A DNA stretch of 64,000 nucleotides from Metabacillus rhizolycopersici (GTDB taxonomy: Bacteria > Bacillota > Bacilli > Bacillales > Bacillaceae). Position 1 is the stretch's first letter, and each line of letters opens with the position of its first letter. Of this stretch, positions 16,871-26,563 are shown in pieces. Below the pieces are notes generated by a model that was not told the origin of the DNA, did not search any database, and worked only from the letters and a program-made list of their open reading frames with translations. The stretch is taken from positions 1 to 64,000 of the forward strand of contig NZ_JAIQUM010000014.1 of NCBI RefSeq assembly GCF_020075705.1. Direction: 5' to 3'. Position numbers and translations under genes: made by a program.

Positions 16871-17863
16871 TTACAATTTCACAAGTATTCTTCCACGTGC
16901 TTCCCCTTTTAATAAGGTTGAAAGAACATCAGGAAGTTGTTGAAGTGTGACTTCTTGTTGAACAAGTTCTTCTAAGTTTGCCGGTTTGAAGTCAGTGGCT
17001 AGACGATTCCATATTTTCACCCTTGTTTCCATTGAGCAGTAGACAGAATCGATTCCAAGTAAGTTCACGCCTCTTAAAATAAACGGGAAGATTGTCGTTG
17101 GAAGTTTGGTTCCAGCTGTTAAACCAGAAACAGCTACTGAGCCGCCATATTGAATTTGGCTTAACACAGATGCAAGAGGTTCACCACCAACTGGATCAAC
17201 AGCTGCTGCCCATTTTTGTCCGCCTAATGCTCTAATCTTGCCATTGTAGACATCTTCACGGGAAAGAATCTTTTGTGCACCAAGATGCTTTAAGTATTCG
17301 TGTTCTGATTCTTTTCCTGTACTTGCTTGTACTTGATAACCAAGAGTAGAGAGAATAGAGACAGCGAAGCTACCAACTCCACCTGTTGCTCCCGTCACAA
17401 GAACGGCTCCTTTGTCAGGAGTTAGATGATTTTCTTCCAGACGTTGAACGGATAAGGCCGCTGTAAATCCAGCTGTTCCAATTGTCATCGCTTCTTTTAA
17501 CGTAAGGCCTTTCGGAAGTGGTACAACCCACTCGGCTGGTATGCGAGCATATTCACTATAGCCACCGAAATGTGACACACCAATGTCATAGCTAGTAGCA
17601 ATGACATTGTCCCCTTCTTGAAAACATGGATTTTTAGATGAAACAACGACGCCAGCTAAATCAATTCCCGGTACAAATGGATACGTGTTGACGATGTTGC
17701 CATTAGGAATAGAAGCGAGACTATCTTTATAGTTTACACTTGAATAATGAACGCGAATAAGTACGTCGCCTTCTGGTAAATCCCCCAGTGAAAGCGATTG
17801 AATGCCAACAGAAAATTGGTCGTCTTGTTTGTTAACAACTAGTGCATCAAATGTTTGAGTCAT
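16871..17863 (-). CDS. yhfP: YhdH/YhfP family quinone oxidoreductase (zinc-free MDR)
   Basis: This is a 330-residue NADPH-dependent medium-chain reductase. The N-terminal GroES-like domain contains VHYSSVNYKDSLA and FVPGIDLAGVV, and the Rossmann domain contains VLVTGATGGVGSFAVSIL. The catalytic-zinc ligands of alcohol dehydrogenases are missing, as expected for the YhdH/AcuI group, which includes acrylyl-CoA reductases. The start is at MTQTFDALV (17863), directly behind AAAGGAGGTGCAACA. The gene stands alone. The true substrate is unknown. Confidence 0.88.
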   Translation of the reverse strand: MTQTFDALVVNKQDDQFSVGIQSLSLGDLPEGDVLIRVHYSSVNYKDSLASIPNGNIVNTYPFVPGIDLAGVVVSSKNPCFQEGDNVIATSYDIGVSHFGGYSEYARIPAEWVVPLPKGLTLKEAMTIGTAGFTAALSVQRLEENHLTPDKGAVLVTGATGGVGSFAVSILSTLGYQVQASTGKESEHEYLKHLGAQKILSREDVYNGKIRALGGQKWAAAVDPVGGEPLASVLSQIQYGGSVAVSGLTAGTKLPTTIFPFILRGVNLLGIDSVYCSMETRVKIWNRLATDFKPANLEELVQQEVTLQQLPDVLSTLLKGEARGRILVKL

Positions 17864-17941
17864 TGTTGCACCTCCTTTCAATCAAATTCATTATAACTCA
17901 AATGCTAATTTTTTTGACGAGTTTCTTGCTATTACATAGAT

Positions 17942-18085
17942 TTATTCTTGTGCTACTTCTTCATACTCCCTGACAAGCTTATAAAAGGTCGTCTTGTTTA
18001 GCCCTACTTCCTGCATGACTTTAACAGCTGTCATCCCTCCTGCTTTCCAATCGATGGTACGCTTCTTTAATCATCTGTTACCTGA
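17942..18085 (-). pseudogene. Serine recombinase (Tn3-type resolvase), C-terminal remnant
   Basis: The minus strand encodes LKKRTIDWKAGGMTAVKVMQ and VGLNKTTFYKLVREYE before the stop at 17942. This is the helix-turn-helix tail of a resolvase/invertase, where WKAG and TFYRxVKEYE are family hallmarks. The catalytic domain is missing. It adds to the Tn3-type remnants in this window. Confidence 0.75.
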
Positions 18086-18228
18086 GCTTTTGATTGGCCA
18101 AAAGCTAGGCCATTTTGCTGTGACTTTCTTTTTATTTATCGTGATTTTCTGGACAAGTATGTTGGTAGTAATAATTCTTATACAGATATATATAAGTATA
18201 GTTTAAGGCGAGACTAAGTTCTTATTGC

Positions 18229-18260
18229 GCTATTCAACAAACTGGCCAGATTGTTAAAGA
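18229..18260. repeat. Short dispersed palindromic repeat
   Basis: TATTCAACAAACTGGCCAGA followed by TTGTTAAAGA is a member of the family described at 20239-20270. Confidence 0.5.
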
Positions 18261-18428
18261 TGAGCTTGAGCTTCTGTTCTTTTGTTTATTTAACATAATA
18301 ATGGTGAACCGTATCACAAAGAGATTTTGAGTATATGTTGTTATAATATGTTGTTATAAAAGGTTCTGCAGCAATATTTTAATGAGAAACATTAAAGTAG
18401 AAAAATCGAACTAGTTTTTGCCGATTAT

Positions 18429-18460
18429 AAAAAAACCTATGCTTTGAGGCATAGGTTTTT
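18429..18460. terminator. Bidirectional terminator-like hairpin
   Basis: AAAAACCTATGC pairs with GCATAGGTTTTT around a TTTGAG loop (loop bases approximate). It follows the SDR remnant on the minus strand and probably terminated that gene. Confidence 0.75.
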
Positions 18461-18497
18461 CACGTTCTTATTAGGAATTTTAGAAAATAAATCTAAT

Positions 18498-18655
18498 TTA
18501 TTTAGATAGTTGTTCAATTGCAAAAGCAATTGTACGAGTAATACTCTCAGATCCGATCGCACCTTTATAAATTTCATCAATTCCAGGTTTTAAATCTAAA
18601 TCTGTAATCGTTTCTTTTAATTCAGTATTAATTGCTCCTAAACCGTTTTCGTTCT
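18498..18655 (-). pseudogene. Short-chain dehydrogenase, C-terminal remnant
   Basis: The minus strand encodes GAINTELKETITDLDLKPGI, then DEIYKGAIGSESITRTIAFA and IEQLSK before the stop. This is the C-terminal end of an SDR of the type ending ...ARAIAFAIEQP. The Rossmann and catalytic parts are absent. It ends abruptly against another remnant at 18655. Confidence 0.6.
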
Positions 18656-18753
18656 ACGGATTCCTCGCTACACTCATTGCACATGGGGCATTCTTTCTAT
18701 TCCCACCTTATTCCATTATTGATAAGATACAACCTAAACCTAAGTTGAGGTAA
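18655..18753 (+). pseudogene. Membrane protein C-terminal remnant
   Basis: The plus strand encodes YGFLATLIAHGAFFLFPPYS followed by IIDKIQPKPKLR and a stop, which looks like the last transmembrane helix and tail of a membrane protein. It joins the SDR remnant tail-to-head. Identity unknown. Confidence 0.35.
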
Positions 18754-18894
18754 AGGGTTTTTTCGATTTTTTTTGGAGAAGCGAATTTATGTACTCAACA
18801 ATTTTCCTTTTTGGTAAATCATATCAATGTTATTATCGTACTATTTGATAATTTATACGTTAGATAGGAATGGTCAGTATTTTTAATTTAACCT

Positions 18895-18990
18895 GAGGGT
18901 GCGTATGGTTAAACAGGGTTTCTTTATAAAAGATGATTGTGAAGAAATGTACTTAAGCTAACGGGGAGTTTAATTGAAGAAAGGAGAATT
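18895..18990 (+). repeat. Degenerate dispersed repeat
   Basis: GATTGTGAAGAAATGTACTT followed by AAGCTAACGGG at 18929 resembles GATTGTGAAGAATTGCACTT followed by AAAGTAATTGG at 20169. Both are probably fragments of one dispersed family. A TTTAACC/GGTTAAA inverted repeat (18890-18916) precedes this copy. 18754-19020 holds no gene. Confidence 0.35.
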
Positions 18991-19023
18991 TATTTGTTCA
19001 TAAATAATCCTGTTACAGAAAGT

Positions 19024-19057
19024 AAAACCCCTTCAGATACGATTGAAGGGGGTTTTT
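19024..19057 (-). terminator. Terminator of the EamA transporter gene
   Basis: On the minus strand AAAAACCCCCTTCAATCG folds with TGAAGGGGTTTTA. It begins six bases after the stop codon of the transporter. Confidence 0.85.
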
Positions 19058-19062
19058 AAATA

Positions 19063-19938
19063 CTATTTTTTCTCGATGATAACGAATAAAACACCTATGA
19101 GAATTAGGACAGAGCCGATCCAAAACATTACACCTATGCTCTCTCCTAGAATAAGCCATCCAAGTACTGTTCCAACCACGGGTTGAAAGAAGAAAAATAT
19201 CCCCCCACTTGAAGCGTTAAGCATTTGTAATCCACGATTCCAAAGTAGAAATCCACCTGCTGTCGAGACAATACCCAAATACAAGAGTCCTCCCCAAATA
19301 GTCGGGTGAGTCATTTCAGAGATATTAATTGCGTGTAACCTGGGCAAAACAAAAGGGGTCAACATGATTACTGCTACCAAGCTAGAATAGGTTGTTACTA
19401 CAATTTGTGAATAATCACTCGGCAAACGTTTTACAAGTACAGACATGAGTGCCCATGTTAAAGCAGCAATAAGTAGTGAAATACCACCAAGTTTACTAGA
19501 TAAATCCAAATTCCCAACTCCAACAATAAGGAAAACCCCAATTGTCGCTAAACAAACGGAGAGTCCCTTTTTTAACGTCAACCGTTCTTTAAGGATTAAG
19601 CGAGCGAAAATAACCATAAATGCTGGTGTTGAAGAAGTTATCATGGCTCCCATTTGTGCTGAGGATAGCATTGTACCAACTTCCTGAGCAACAATTGAAA
19701 TGGTGTTACCAATGATCCCAATGGCTATGATTATTAAAAAATAACGCTTCTCGATTCGCCATTTTTGTCGTGTTATGAAACCGATAACTAGAAGTGCTAA
19801 AATAGCTACTAAATATCGTATCCACACAAGTTCTAGTGGTGGTATGACTTCTACTACAATTTTAACAACAACGTACATAGCACCCCAAATACTGGAAGCT
19901 AAAATTAAATATATAGAACCTAATAAGGTGTTTTTCAT
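19063..19938 (-). CDS. EamA/DMT family transporter
   Basis: The 291-residue integral membrane protein has about ten transmembrane helices in two EamA repeats. The first holds ASSIWGAMYVVVKIV and EVIPPLELVWIRYLVA; the second begins near ISLLIAALTWALMSVLVKRL and includes the YLGIVSTAGGFLLWNRGL block. Such proteins export or import small metabolites; the substrate cannot be predicted. AGGGTATCAAAA precedes the ATG. A micro-ORF with an excellent ribosome binding site lies upstream on the same strand (20013-20069). Confidence 0.88.
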   Translation of the reverse strand: MKNTLLGSIYLILASSIWGAMYVVVKIVVEVIPPLELVWIRYLVAILALLVIGFITRQKWRIEKRYFLIIIAIGIIGNTISIVAQEVGTMLSSAQMGAMITSSTPAFMVIFARLILKERLTLKKGLSVCLATIGVFLIVGVGNLDLSSKLGGISLLIAALTWALMSVLVKRLPSDYSQIVVTTYSSLVAVIMLTPFVLPRLHAINISEMTHPTIWGGLLYLGIVSTAGGFLLWNRGLQMLNASSGGIFFFFQPVVGTVLGWLILGESIGVMFWIGSVLILIGVLFVIIEKK

Positions 19939-20012
19939 TTTTGATACCCTCCGTCTTTTATTTATTAGGTCGAAAATGCCCCTAACGGAGAGATGTAGTC
20001 ACCTTCACTCCA

Positions 20013-20069
20013 TTAAGAGCAGAAGAGTGCTACTGGTACATCATTTTCAAATAATGGAGTCCAATACAT
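20013..20069 (-). CDS. 18-residue upstream ORF, possible leader peptide
   Basis: MYWTPLFENDVPVALFCS is preceded by AGAGGTG at an ideal seven-base spacing, better than most genes here. It ends 75 bases before the EamA transporter start. The downstream sequence in another frame (SEGDYISPLGAFST) continues in a protein-like way, so this could instead be a small gene with a frameshift. A role as a regulatory leader is inference only. Confidence 0.4.
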   Translation of the reverse strand: MYWTPLFENDVPVALFCS

Positions 20070-20238
20070 TTTGATTCACCTCTAGTCCAATCTAACTGTA
20101 AATCTGTATTTTATTGTAGCATGGATTATTAAGCCAGTGTTATCAAGTTTTTAAAGAAATTCCTGTACTGAGAGTTAGATTGTGAAGAATTGCACTTAAA
20201 GTAATTGGTTCTTTTGTTCAATAAGGCTTTCAACGATC

Positions 20239-20270
20239 TTCAACAATCGGGCGCTATTGTTGAATAAAAC
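20239..20270. repeat. Short dispersed palindromic repeat, best copy
   Basis: TTCAACAATCGGGC is followed by GCTATTGTTGAATAAAA; the outer TTCAACAAT/ATTGTTGAA arms are perfect. Similar copies lie at 1072, 16789 and 18229, always between genes. 20070-20656 otherwise contains only a GC-rich hairpin (AACCCCGTCC ... GGACGGGG-like, 20353-20381). Confidence 0.65.
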
Positions 20271-20656
20271 TTAGATTTTTAAACGACTTTATTGTTATAT
20301 TTTTTAGTGTAGTGAAGCATCTTACATCAAAAATTAAACAACTATATTTTTAACCCCGTCCTAAATTTAGAACGGGGTTATGCTTGTTTGAACGTTTAAA
20401 ATTGAATAACTTTATTGTCATTTTACATCTGCTACTAATTGAATCCATTTCAAATGGTTCTTAGCTCCTGTTATATTAGAGGAAAAAGTGTAATGTACGA
20501 ATGACAGAGATAAAAATAATGAAAATGATTCTTCATATAAATAAACGCATAATCGTATATCTATATATAAAAAGTAAAAAAAGGCCCCCTTTCTTATAGA
20601 TTTTTTTGAACATATTCTACAAATTGTTGAATGGTTTCATAATATAAAAAAATGAC

Positions 20657-20848
20657 CTACCCTTTAGGTAAGTCAAGTGCTTGGTATGCTAATTGATACT
20701 TTCCACCTGCAGCAACTTCTGAATGGTACAAAGCTTTTAAGGCAAAGTTTTTCTCAAGTTCGTGTTCAACCATCAACGCTTTTAAGCGCTTTTGCAATTC
20801 ATTATTTTCTTTGATTAGCTGTTTCATTTGTGATTTGATATATTTCAT
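20657..20848 (-). CDS. Small coiled-coil protein, unknown
   Basis: The 63-residue product (MKYIKSQMKQLIKENNELQK ...) is a charged helix with heptad-like leucines followed by GGKYQLAYQALDLPKG. GAGGGAACGATCGC precedes ATG 20848, which is preferred over an upstream in-frame ATG. It is 120 bases downstream of dbpA on the same strand and may be co-transcribed. Function not recognised. Confidence 0.6.
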   Translation of the reverse strand: MKYIKSQMKQLIKENNELQKRLKALMVEHELEKNFALKALYHSEVAAGGKYQLAYQALDLPKG

Positions 20849-20925
20849 GCGATCGTTCCCTCTTTTCAGAATTTGCATCTTTCCACCGTTTATTGCATTC
20901 ATTGTTTACCCAATTAAGGGATTCA

Positions 20926-20958
20926 CAAGGACGATTATGGTTGTCATAGTCGTCCTTG
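20926..20958. terminator. Perfect hairpin after dbpA
   Basis: CAAGGACGATTATG pairs with CATAGTCGTCCTTG (one mismatch). No T-run follows, so termination here is possible but not certain. Confidence 0.5.
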
Positions 20959-20970
20959 TTGAGCATGTCA

Positions 20971-22416
20971 TTACTTGATCGCCTTACTAACTTTCAGCTT
21001 CTTCCCTTTGATGGTTGTATTATCCATCGCTTGTAGGACTAAGGAGCCTTTTCCATTAAGAATATCAACATAGGATAATTGATCTTGGATTGTGATAATG
21101 CCAATATCATCAGCTGTTACTCCAGGAATTTTCGCAATTGTTCCAACAAAATCGATTGCGCGGATCTTTTTCTTTTTGCCACCGTTAAAATGAAGTTTCA
21201 TGATATCTTGATTTATTCGAGCTGTTTTATTATTTTTAACAACGCGGCGCCCGCTAGCTTTTTCTTCGAAGGCGTCTTTTCCTTCAGCAACTTCCCGATG
21301 TGTAGGAGCCTCCATCGTAGGGATCTCAAAACCAATGTACTTTTCAATACTTTTAATGAATTTACCTTCATAAGGTGTCGCAAACGTAATCGCTTTTCCT
21401 TTATTTCCAGCACGTCCGGTTCTTCCTGTTCTGTGTACATAGCTTTCTTTTTCCATTGGAACGTCATAGTTAATGACAAGCGTCACATTATCGATATCAA
21501 TTCCGCGCGCAGCAACATCTGTTGCGACAAGATAACGGAAATTCCCAATTTTGAAACCGTCCATCACGGCAAACCGATCTTCTTGTTCTAATCCTCCATG
21601 GAGTTTTTCACAAGAATAATTGGCTTGTTCCAATTGGTTAAACACTGTATCCACATGTTCTTTTGTTCTACAAAAAATGATACAGCTCTCTGGGTTTTCC
21701 ACAACAGTTACATCTTTAAGTAGTGAAATCTTTTCTTCTTCCTTCACTTCGATTAAATGATGTTCGATTGAACTTGTTGTTATTTCAGTCGCTGCAATTT
21801 CAATATTAATCGGATCTATCATATATTTATGACAGAGCTTTTCAACATCTTTTGGCAATGTTGCTGAAAATACCATCGTTACTCTGCTTGAAGGTAATTC
21901 TTTGATAATCGCTTCAACCTCGTCAATGAAGCCCATATTAAGCATTTCATCCGCTTCATCGATAATGAGATACTTTATTTGATCTAAAACGAGCGTTTCT
22001 CTTTCGATATGGTCCATAACACGGCCCGGTGTACCGACAACGACATGCGTTTTTTGTTTCAATTCTTCTTTTTGTTTCGCAAACGGTTCTTTTCCATAAA
22101 CCGCCATCGCCTTAATTCGCTTAAACCGTCCAATATTCGTTAAATCTTCACGAACTTGAGCAGCAAGCTCGCGAGTAGGTGTAAGAATTAATGCTTGCGG
22201 TTTTTTCTCTGCCCATTCAATCATTTCGCAAACAGGGATACCAAAGGCTGCCGTCTTGCCACTGCCTGTTTGAGATTTTACGACAAGATCATTCTTTTCC
22301 AATGATCTTGGTATGACCTCACTTTGAACCTCTGTTGGAGTTTCGTATTTTAACACGCCAAGCGCTCTAGTTATTTCATCACTTAAATGAAAATCGTCAA
22401 ACGTTTTTTTACTCAT
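20971..22416 (-). CDS. dbpA: DEAD-box RNA helicase DbpA (YxiN)
   Basis: This ATP-dependent RNA helicase is specific for 23S rRNA hairpin 92 and acts in large-subunit assembly. The 481-residue protein carries the Q-motif region, Walker [25 protein letters not shown] ([10 protein letters not shown]), SAT and [10 protein letters not shown]. The C-terminal ~75 residues ([20 protein letters not shown] ... [10 protein letters not shown]) are the DbpA RNA-binding domain, which separates it from CshA-type helicases. The adjacent SUV3-like helicase is on the same strand but 270 bases away. Confidence 0.95.
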   Translation of the reverse strand: MSKKTFDDFHLSDEITRALGVLKYETPTEVQSEVIPRSLEKNDLVVKSQTGSGKTAAFGIPVCEMIEWAEKKPQALILTPTRELAAQVREDLTNIGRFKRIKAMAVYGKEPFAKQKEELKQKTHVVVGTPGRVMDHIERETLVLDQIKYLIIDEADEMLNMGFIDEVEAIIKELPSSRVTMVFSATLPKDVEKLCHKYMIDPINIEIAATEITTSSIEHHLIEVKEEEKISLLKDVTVVENPESCIIFCRTKEHVDTVFNQLEQANYSCEKLHGGLEQEDRFAVMDGFKIGNFRYLVATDVAARGIDIDNVTLVINYDVPMEKESYVHRTGRTGRAGNKGKAITFATPYEGKFIKSIEKYIGFEIPTMEAPTHREVAEGKDAFEEKASGRRVVKNNKTARINQDIMKLHFNGGKKKKIRAIDFVGTIAKIPGVTADDIGIITIQDQLSYVDILNGKGSLVLQAMDNTTIKGKKLKVSKAIK

Positions 22417-22688
22417 GTATTAACCTCATTTTTTTATAATCTATTTAATAATAGAAATCTCTCGACTAATTACCATATTCTCTAAATTACTATGTTCGGT
22501 ATTTTCGACATGTAAGTCTAATCGATTTTTATGTTTAATGACTAAAAATACCATAGATATTTTGAAATAACAACTACAGAATTACTTGATACAAATAACA
22601 AGCCAACTTAGCATAACCAAATGGATCGAAAAAAGGAAATGATTGCTTGTTGCTGTAGTTATGTATTTTTGCTTTCGATACGTGTTCC

Positions 22689-25184
22689 TTAATACCTTTT
22701 CCGATCAAGTCGTTCAAAATGACATTCGTTGCACACTTGAAATTTAAACAATGATGGAAGGACTTTTCCACAGTTTTTACACTTTTTCTTTTGAATATGT
22801 ACTCCCGCTTTTAATTGGTCATGAATTTTGTCACTAATTTCTTCCCGTACTCTTTCCCAATAGTAGGCCTCTGTACTTTTCCCTAATTTGTATAAAAACA
22901 ATAGATGAAGGCCAACCGATTTATAGGAAAGTTCAAGCTCTTCAAGTCCTCCGTGTTTTAACTGTGGTTCAGGCAAGTCATACCCTTCCACGACTGCTTC
23001 AAGCTTTTGCTTCCATTGCGCTCTTAATGAAGGTTCATTTGTCGAAAAAGGTAAATGTAAAAAGTTATATAAGTCAGCTACTGAGAGTTTCGCCTCGATA
23101 ATGGAATCTTCAATCATTTCATATAATACCTTTTCTTCAGATAAAGCTGCTTTTTTTGTTCCATTCGGACTTTTAAATTGCTCCCACAAGTGAAAAAAGA
23201 GAGAAAGTTTACGGGAATACTTTTGAAACCGTTCGAATACACTAGTTGTCGGTGCAATGGCAAACCCTTTAAGCGGCTCATCCTCTTGGTTTAGAAGACG
23301 CGCCATCGATTTCAGATTATTAGTAAACGCTACTTTTCCAGTATTATAAATACCTCTACGACCGGCACGGCCTGCAATTTGTTTTATCTCTTGCGATGTA
23401 AGCCATCTTCTTCGTGTACCATCGAACTTATCATTTTCTAAGAAAACAATTCTTCTGATTGGTAAGTTTAATCCCATGCCAATTGCATCTGTTGCGACGA
23501 TGACCGTTGTTTCACCATTTATGAATCTCTGCATCTGCTTTTTTCTTGTTTCTGGTGGCATACTCCCATAAATCATACTCACTTGACGCCCACTGCGTTG
23601 AAGCTCTGATGCCGTTTCAAGCACGCGCCTTCTTGAAAAACAAACGAGTGCATCGCCTTTCCGTGCATGATTTAAACGAAACAATTGGGATTCTACTTCA
23701 AGTGGAATATCACGAACATAGTCAATGACCTCAACATGTGATTCGCCTAAAAGCTCAAGAATCATTTGTTTAGCGTTGAAGCTACAAATAATATGGACTT
23801 CTTTCGCATTTGCTTTCGTGATTGCTTTATACCATGAGAAGCCTCGGTCCTTATCGGCAATCATTTGCGACTCATCAATGACGACCACCTCGTAAAAATC
23901 CTTCTCATGAAACATTTCAACAGTACAGGCGATATGTGCAGCATTCGTAACCAGTTTTTCTTCTTCACCCGTTTTTAATGAACAAGGTACACCTTCATCA
24001 TTTAATTTTTCATATACTTCGAGAGCTAATAATCGAAGCGGCGCCAAATATATGCCACTACTTGCCACTTTCATTCGTTTTATCGCTTGAAATGTTTTAC
24101 CAGTGTTTGTTTCACCAACATGAAGAACATAGTGAATGTTTCGTCCAGCTGGAGGATTATATTCCCTACCGAAAATATCAGCAATCATTCGTGCTTCTTC
24201 TTCTTTTTGACGCTTGATTTCTTCGAGAGTTTCAACAACTTTCCGTTCTCTTTCAGATCGATCATTGGCAAAGATCTGTTGATGTGTAGCTAAATCAAAA
24301 GGAATATCAATTAATTTAATGAGATCTGCTACATATTCCTCTAACAAATCCTCAAAGAACTCTTGACTAATCGCTACAAATTTTTCAAACGCCACTTCCT
24401 TTAGAAATGTGTCAGATAATGGCTCATTGTACACTTTAAGGTAATCAGCAAATAAATGTGAAGAAAGACGCTCTTTAAGCCAATTAGGTCCAAAATCAAA
24501 TAAATAATTGGAAATGAGCGTTTCATACTTTTCTGTTATATCTTCTTCATAGTGTTTTCTGTTAAAGGCAGATTCCATTTCATGATAGAGATAAGAAGAA
24601 AAGATCATCTCCTCTGAAAATAGAGGGTTTACCTTTTGCTCGATTTCAATTGCAAGGTGACAACCAAGTAAATATCGAGCATAAAGGTAAAGCTCTTCAT
24701 ATTGCTCTCCAAGTAGTTGGTCTATGTAATAATCGATTTTCCCCACAATTTTTCTAGCTGCTTCTCGTTGTTGTTGGAGTGTTATCCGATTTTGATAGTC
24801 TTCTTTTGCCTGCGCATATCTTTGTTCCCATTCTTCTCCCTGATTTACAAACATACTGTCTAGCCAGTCGATTAAATCAAATGGTTCGATTTCCCTTATT
24901 TCATTCCGAAACATTTGATTAATCAACTTTTTACTTAGCCCTTCGACTTCAAACCCCTTACCTGACAAGTATGCCTTCTTTTTTACGTTAGATGCTTGAC
25001 TAGTTGCTGAATTTAACCAGGAATTTAACCAAATTTGATCAATATACCGTTTTCTTTCTAGTACATATTGTTCATAGGCTGGTAGGTTCTCTTTGCTTTC
25101 TAAATAGGTATCTATATCCTCGAGGGCCAATTTTTTTGTCCGCGCGATTGCTTTTAAATAAAAATCTTCTAGGATTTCATTCAT
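22689..25184 (-). CDS. SUV3-like DExH-box RNA helicase
   Basis: The 831-residue protein has a long N-terminal helical region (about 1-350) of no recognised fold, then a superfamily 2 helicase core. Walker A is HVGETNTGKT, the variant typical of SUV3; motif II is VIDESQM; motif III region IICSFNA; motif VI QIAGRAGRRG. The C-terminus has a zinc-knuckle-like CKNCGK ... CNECHFER. SUV3 works with exoribonucleases in mitochondrial RNA decay; related genes occur in bacilli but their role is not established. It lies between dbpA and a CapA gene, same strand. The lack of adjacent nuclease genes leaves the partner unknown. Confidence 0.85.
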   Translation of the reverse strand: MNEILEDFYLKAIARTKKLALEDIDTYLESKENLPAYEQYVLERKRYIDQIWLNSWLNSATSQASNVKKKAYLSGKGFEVEGLSKKLINQMFRNEIREIEPFDLIDWLDSMFVNQGEEWEQRYAQAKEDYQNRITLQQQREAARKIVGKIDYYIDQLLGEQYEELYLYARYLLGCHLAIEIEQKVNPLFSEEMIFSSYLYHEMESAFNRKHYEEDITEKYETLISNYLFDFGPNWLKERLSSHLFADYLKVYNEPLSDTFLKEVAFEKFVAISQEFFEDLLEEYVADLIKLIDIPFDLATHQQIFANDRSERERKVVETLEEIKRQKEEEARMIADIFGREYNPPAGRNIHYVLHVGETNTGKTFQAIKRMKVASSGIYLAPLRLLALEVYEKLNDEGVPCSLKTGEEEKLVTNAAHIACTVEMFHEKDFYEVVVIDESQMIADKDRGFSWYKAITKANAKEVHIICSFNAKQMILELLGESHVEVIDYVRDIPLEVESQLFRLNHARKGDALVCFSRRRVLETASELQRSGRQVSMIYGSMPPETRKKQMQRFINGETTVIVATDAIGMGLNLPIRRIVFLENDKFDGTRRRWLTSQEIKQIAGRAGRRGIYNTGKVAFTNNLKSMARLLNQEDEPLKGFAIAPTTSVFERFQKYSRKLSLFFHLWEQFKSPNGTKKAALSEEKVLYEMIEDSIIEAKLSVADLYNFLHLPFSTNEPSLRAQWKQKLEAVVEGYDLPEPQLKHGGLEELELSYKSVGLHLLFLYKLGKSTEAYYWERVREEISDKIHDQLKAGVHIQKKKCKNCGKVLPSLFKFQVCNECHFERLDRKRY

Positions 25185-25209
25185 AACAAAACTCCTTACA
25201 CTGCTAAAA

Positions 25210-26361
25210 TTAAAATGAAAACTTAAGGTTTGGTACCCATTGGTTCATATGACGACTAATTTCTTTATAGACTTCCTCTTTACCTTCTATTTCATTTAGC
25301 GGGTAGACTGTATAATCTTCACTTACATAGGTTGGGATAAATAAAGGATCCTTTAACGTGATTGTTGTTTCATCATTTTCCACGGTTTTTTCAACCTTTA
25401 TTTGCATGATACCACCGAGATCTTTATAGTCCCCTAATTGACCAGAGAGAAAATTACCAAGTGAGTAAGCGACAAATGTACGTTTTCCATCTTCTTTCGT
25501 TATCCATTCCATTGGTTGGAGAACATGAGGATGATGGCCAATGATAATATCAGCACCAGCATTTGCAGTTTTATATGCTACTTCCTTTTGTTCATCGCTT
25601 GGTAGCCTTTGATATTCATTGCCAAAATGTAAACTAACAACGACAACGTCAGATAATTCTTTCGCTTTTAAAATCTCTTGTTCGATCATTTCTTCTTCGA
25701 TTAAATTCACTAAATATCGTTTATCTTCTGGTACTGGAATACCATTCGTCCCATATGTATAAGCTAAAAAAGAGAAGATGATTCCGTTTTTTTCAATTGT
25801 TCTAATGTTCATTTGGTCGTCTGCTGAAAGATATGATCCTGTATATGGCATATCAAGCTCATTCCAGTGAGCAATAGCACTTTGAATCGCCTTTTCGCCG
25901 CGATCTAATGTATGATTATTAGCTAATGTGACAATATCAACACCACTTTTTTTTAATGCATCGCCTACTTCATATGGACTATTGAACGAAGGATAGGACG
26001 AAAGACCGATTTCTACCCCACCAATCATCGTTTCTTGGTTGGCCACAGTAATATCTGCGTTTGCTAGATAGGACTGTACTGGTAAAAGCAAAGGTATAAA
26101 ATCATACTGATTGTTTCCGATATGTGCAGGATTGTAAACCCGGTCATGAATGAGTATATCACCAATTGCAGACAATGTAGCTGTTGAAATCGTAATCGCG
26201 GGCTCCTTTGGTGCTTCTTTTTTAAATTCCACTTCAGATTCTATTTCTTTATCTTGATTAGAAATAACATCTGGCACCGAGGAAATCTGTTGAATAATAT
26301 AGTAACTGAAAAAAACTAAGATCATTGCTAAGAATGAAAAATAAATGAATAGACGTTTCAT
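25210..26361 (-). CDS. CapA family protein (poly-gamma-glutamate synthesis-type metallophosphoesterase)
   Basis: The 383-residue protein has an N-terminal membrane anchor (about residues 5-25) and an extracellular calcineurin-like domain. Visible blocks are SAIGDILIHDRVYN, NQETMIGG, TLANNHTLDRG, SLHFGNEYQR, IIGHHPHVLQP and YSLGNFLSGQ, which carry the predicted metal ligands. The family includes CapA/PgsA of capsule synthesis, but capBC are not nearby, so a role in cell-wall or polymer processing is more cautious. The gene ends with a terminator at 26463. Confidence 0.88.
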   Translation of the reverse strand: MKRLFIYFSFLAMILVFFSYYIIQQISSVPDVISNQDKEIESEVEFKKEAPKEPAITISTATLSAIGDILIHDRVYNPAHIGNNQYDFIPLLLPVQSYLANADITVANQETMIGGVEIGLSSYPSFNSPYEVGDALKKSGVDIVTLANNHTLDRGEKAIQSAIAHWNELDMPYTGSYLSADDQMNIRTIEKNGIIFSFLAYTYGTNGIPVPEDKRYLVNLIEEEMIEQEILKAKELSDVVVVSLHFGNEYQRLPSDEQKEVAYKTANAGADIIIGHHPHVLQPMEWITKEDGKRTFVAYSLGNFLSGQLGDYKDLGGIMQIKVEKTVENDETTITLKDPLFIPTYVSEDYTVYPLNEIEGKEEVYKEISRHMNQWVPNLKFSF

Positions 26362-26462
26362 AATAAACTTCCTTTTTTTTTTTAGATAGAGCTCTTGTTC
26401 TAGTTTAACTCATAATCATTGGAATCATGCCATGATAAGCTCATTTAGAATAAAAACAAATT

Positions 26463-26494
26463 AAAAAGAGCATCTACTTGTCGATGCTCTTTTT
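26463..26494. terminator. Bidirectional terminator after capA-like gene
   Basis: AAAAAGAGCATC pairs perfectly with GATGCTCTTTTT around a short loop. It separates the CapA-like gene from the decayed membrane genes to the right. Confidence 0.85.
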
Positions 26495-26563
26495 AATCTA
26501 GTTTTTTAGAGATTACTAATATTACGTTTGAATCAAACTGTTACAATAGTAATCCTCTATCTT

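Noticed and set aside
16765..16950. Plus-strand 61-codon frame
   Set aside because: It overlaps a terminator and the end of the yhfP-like gene antisense.
21079..21591. Plus-strand 170-codon frame
   Set aside because: It is antisense within dbpA and rich in Cys, Phe and Ser, a shadow frame.
22574..22771. Minus-strand 65-codon frame
   Set aside because: It starts inside the helicase gene in another frame and lacks a ribosome binding site.
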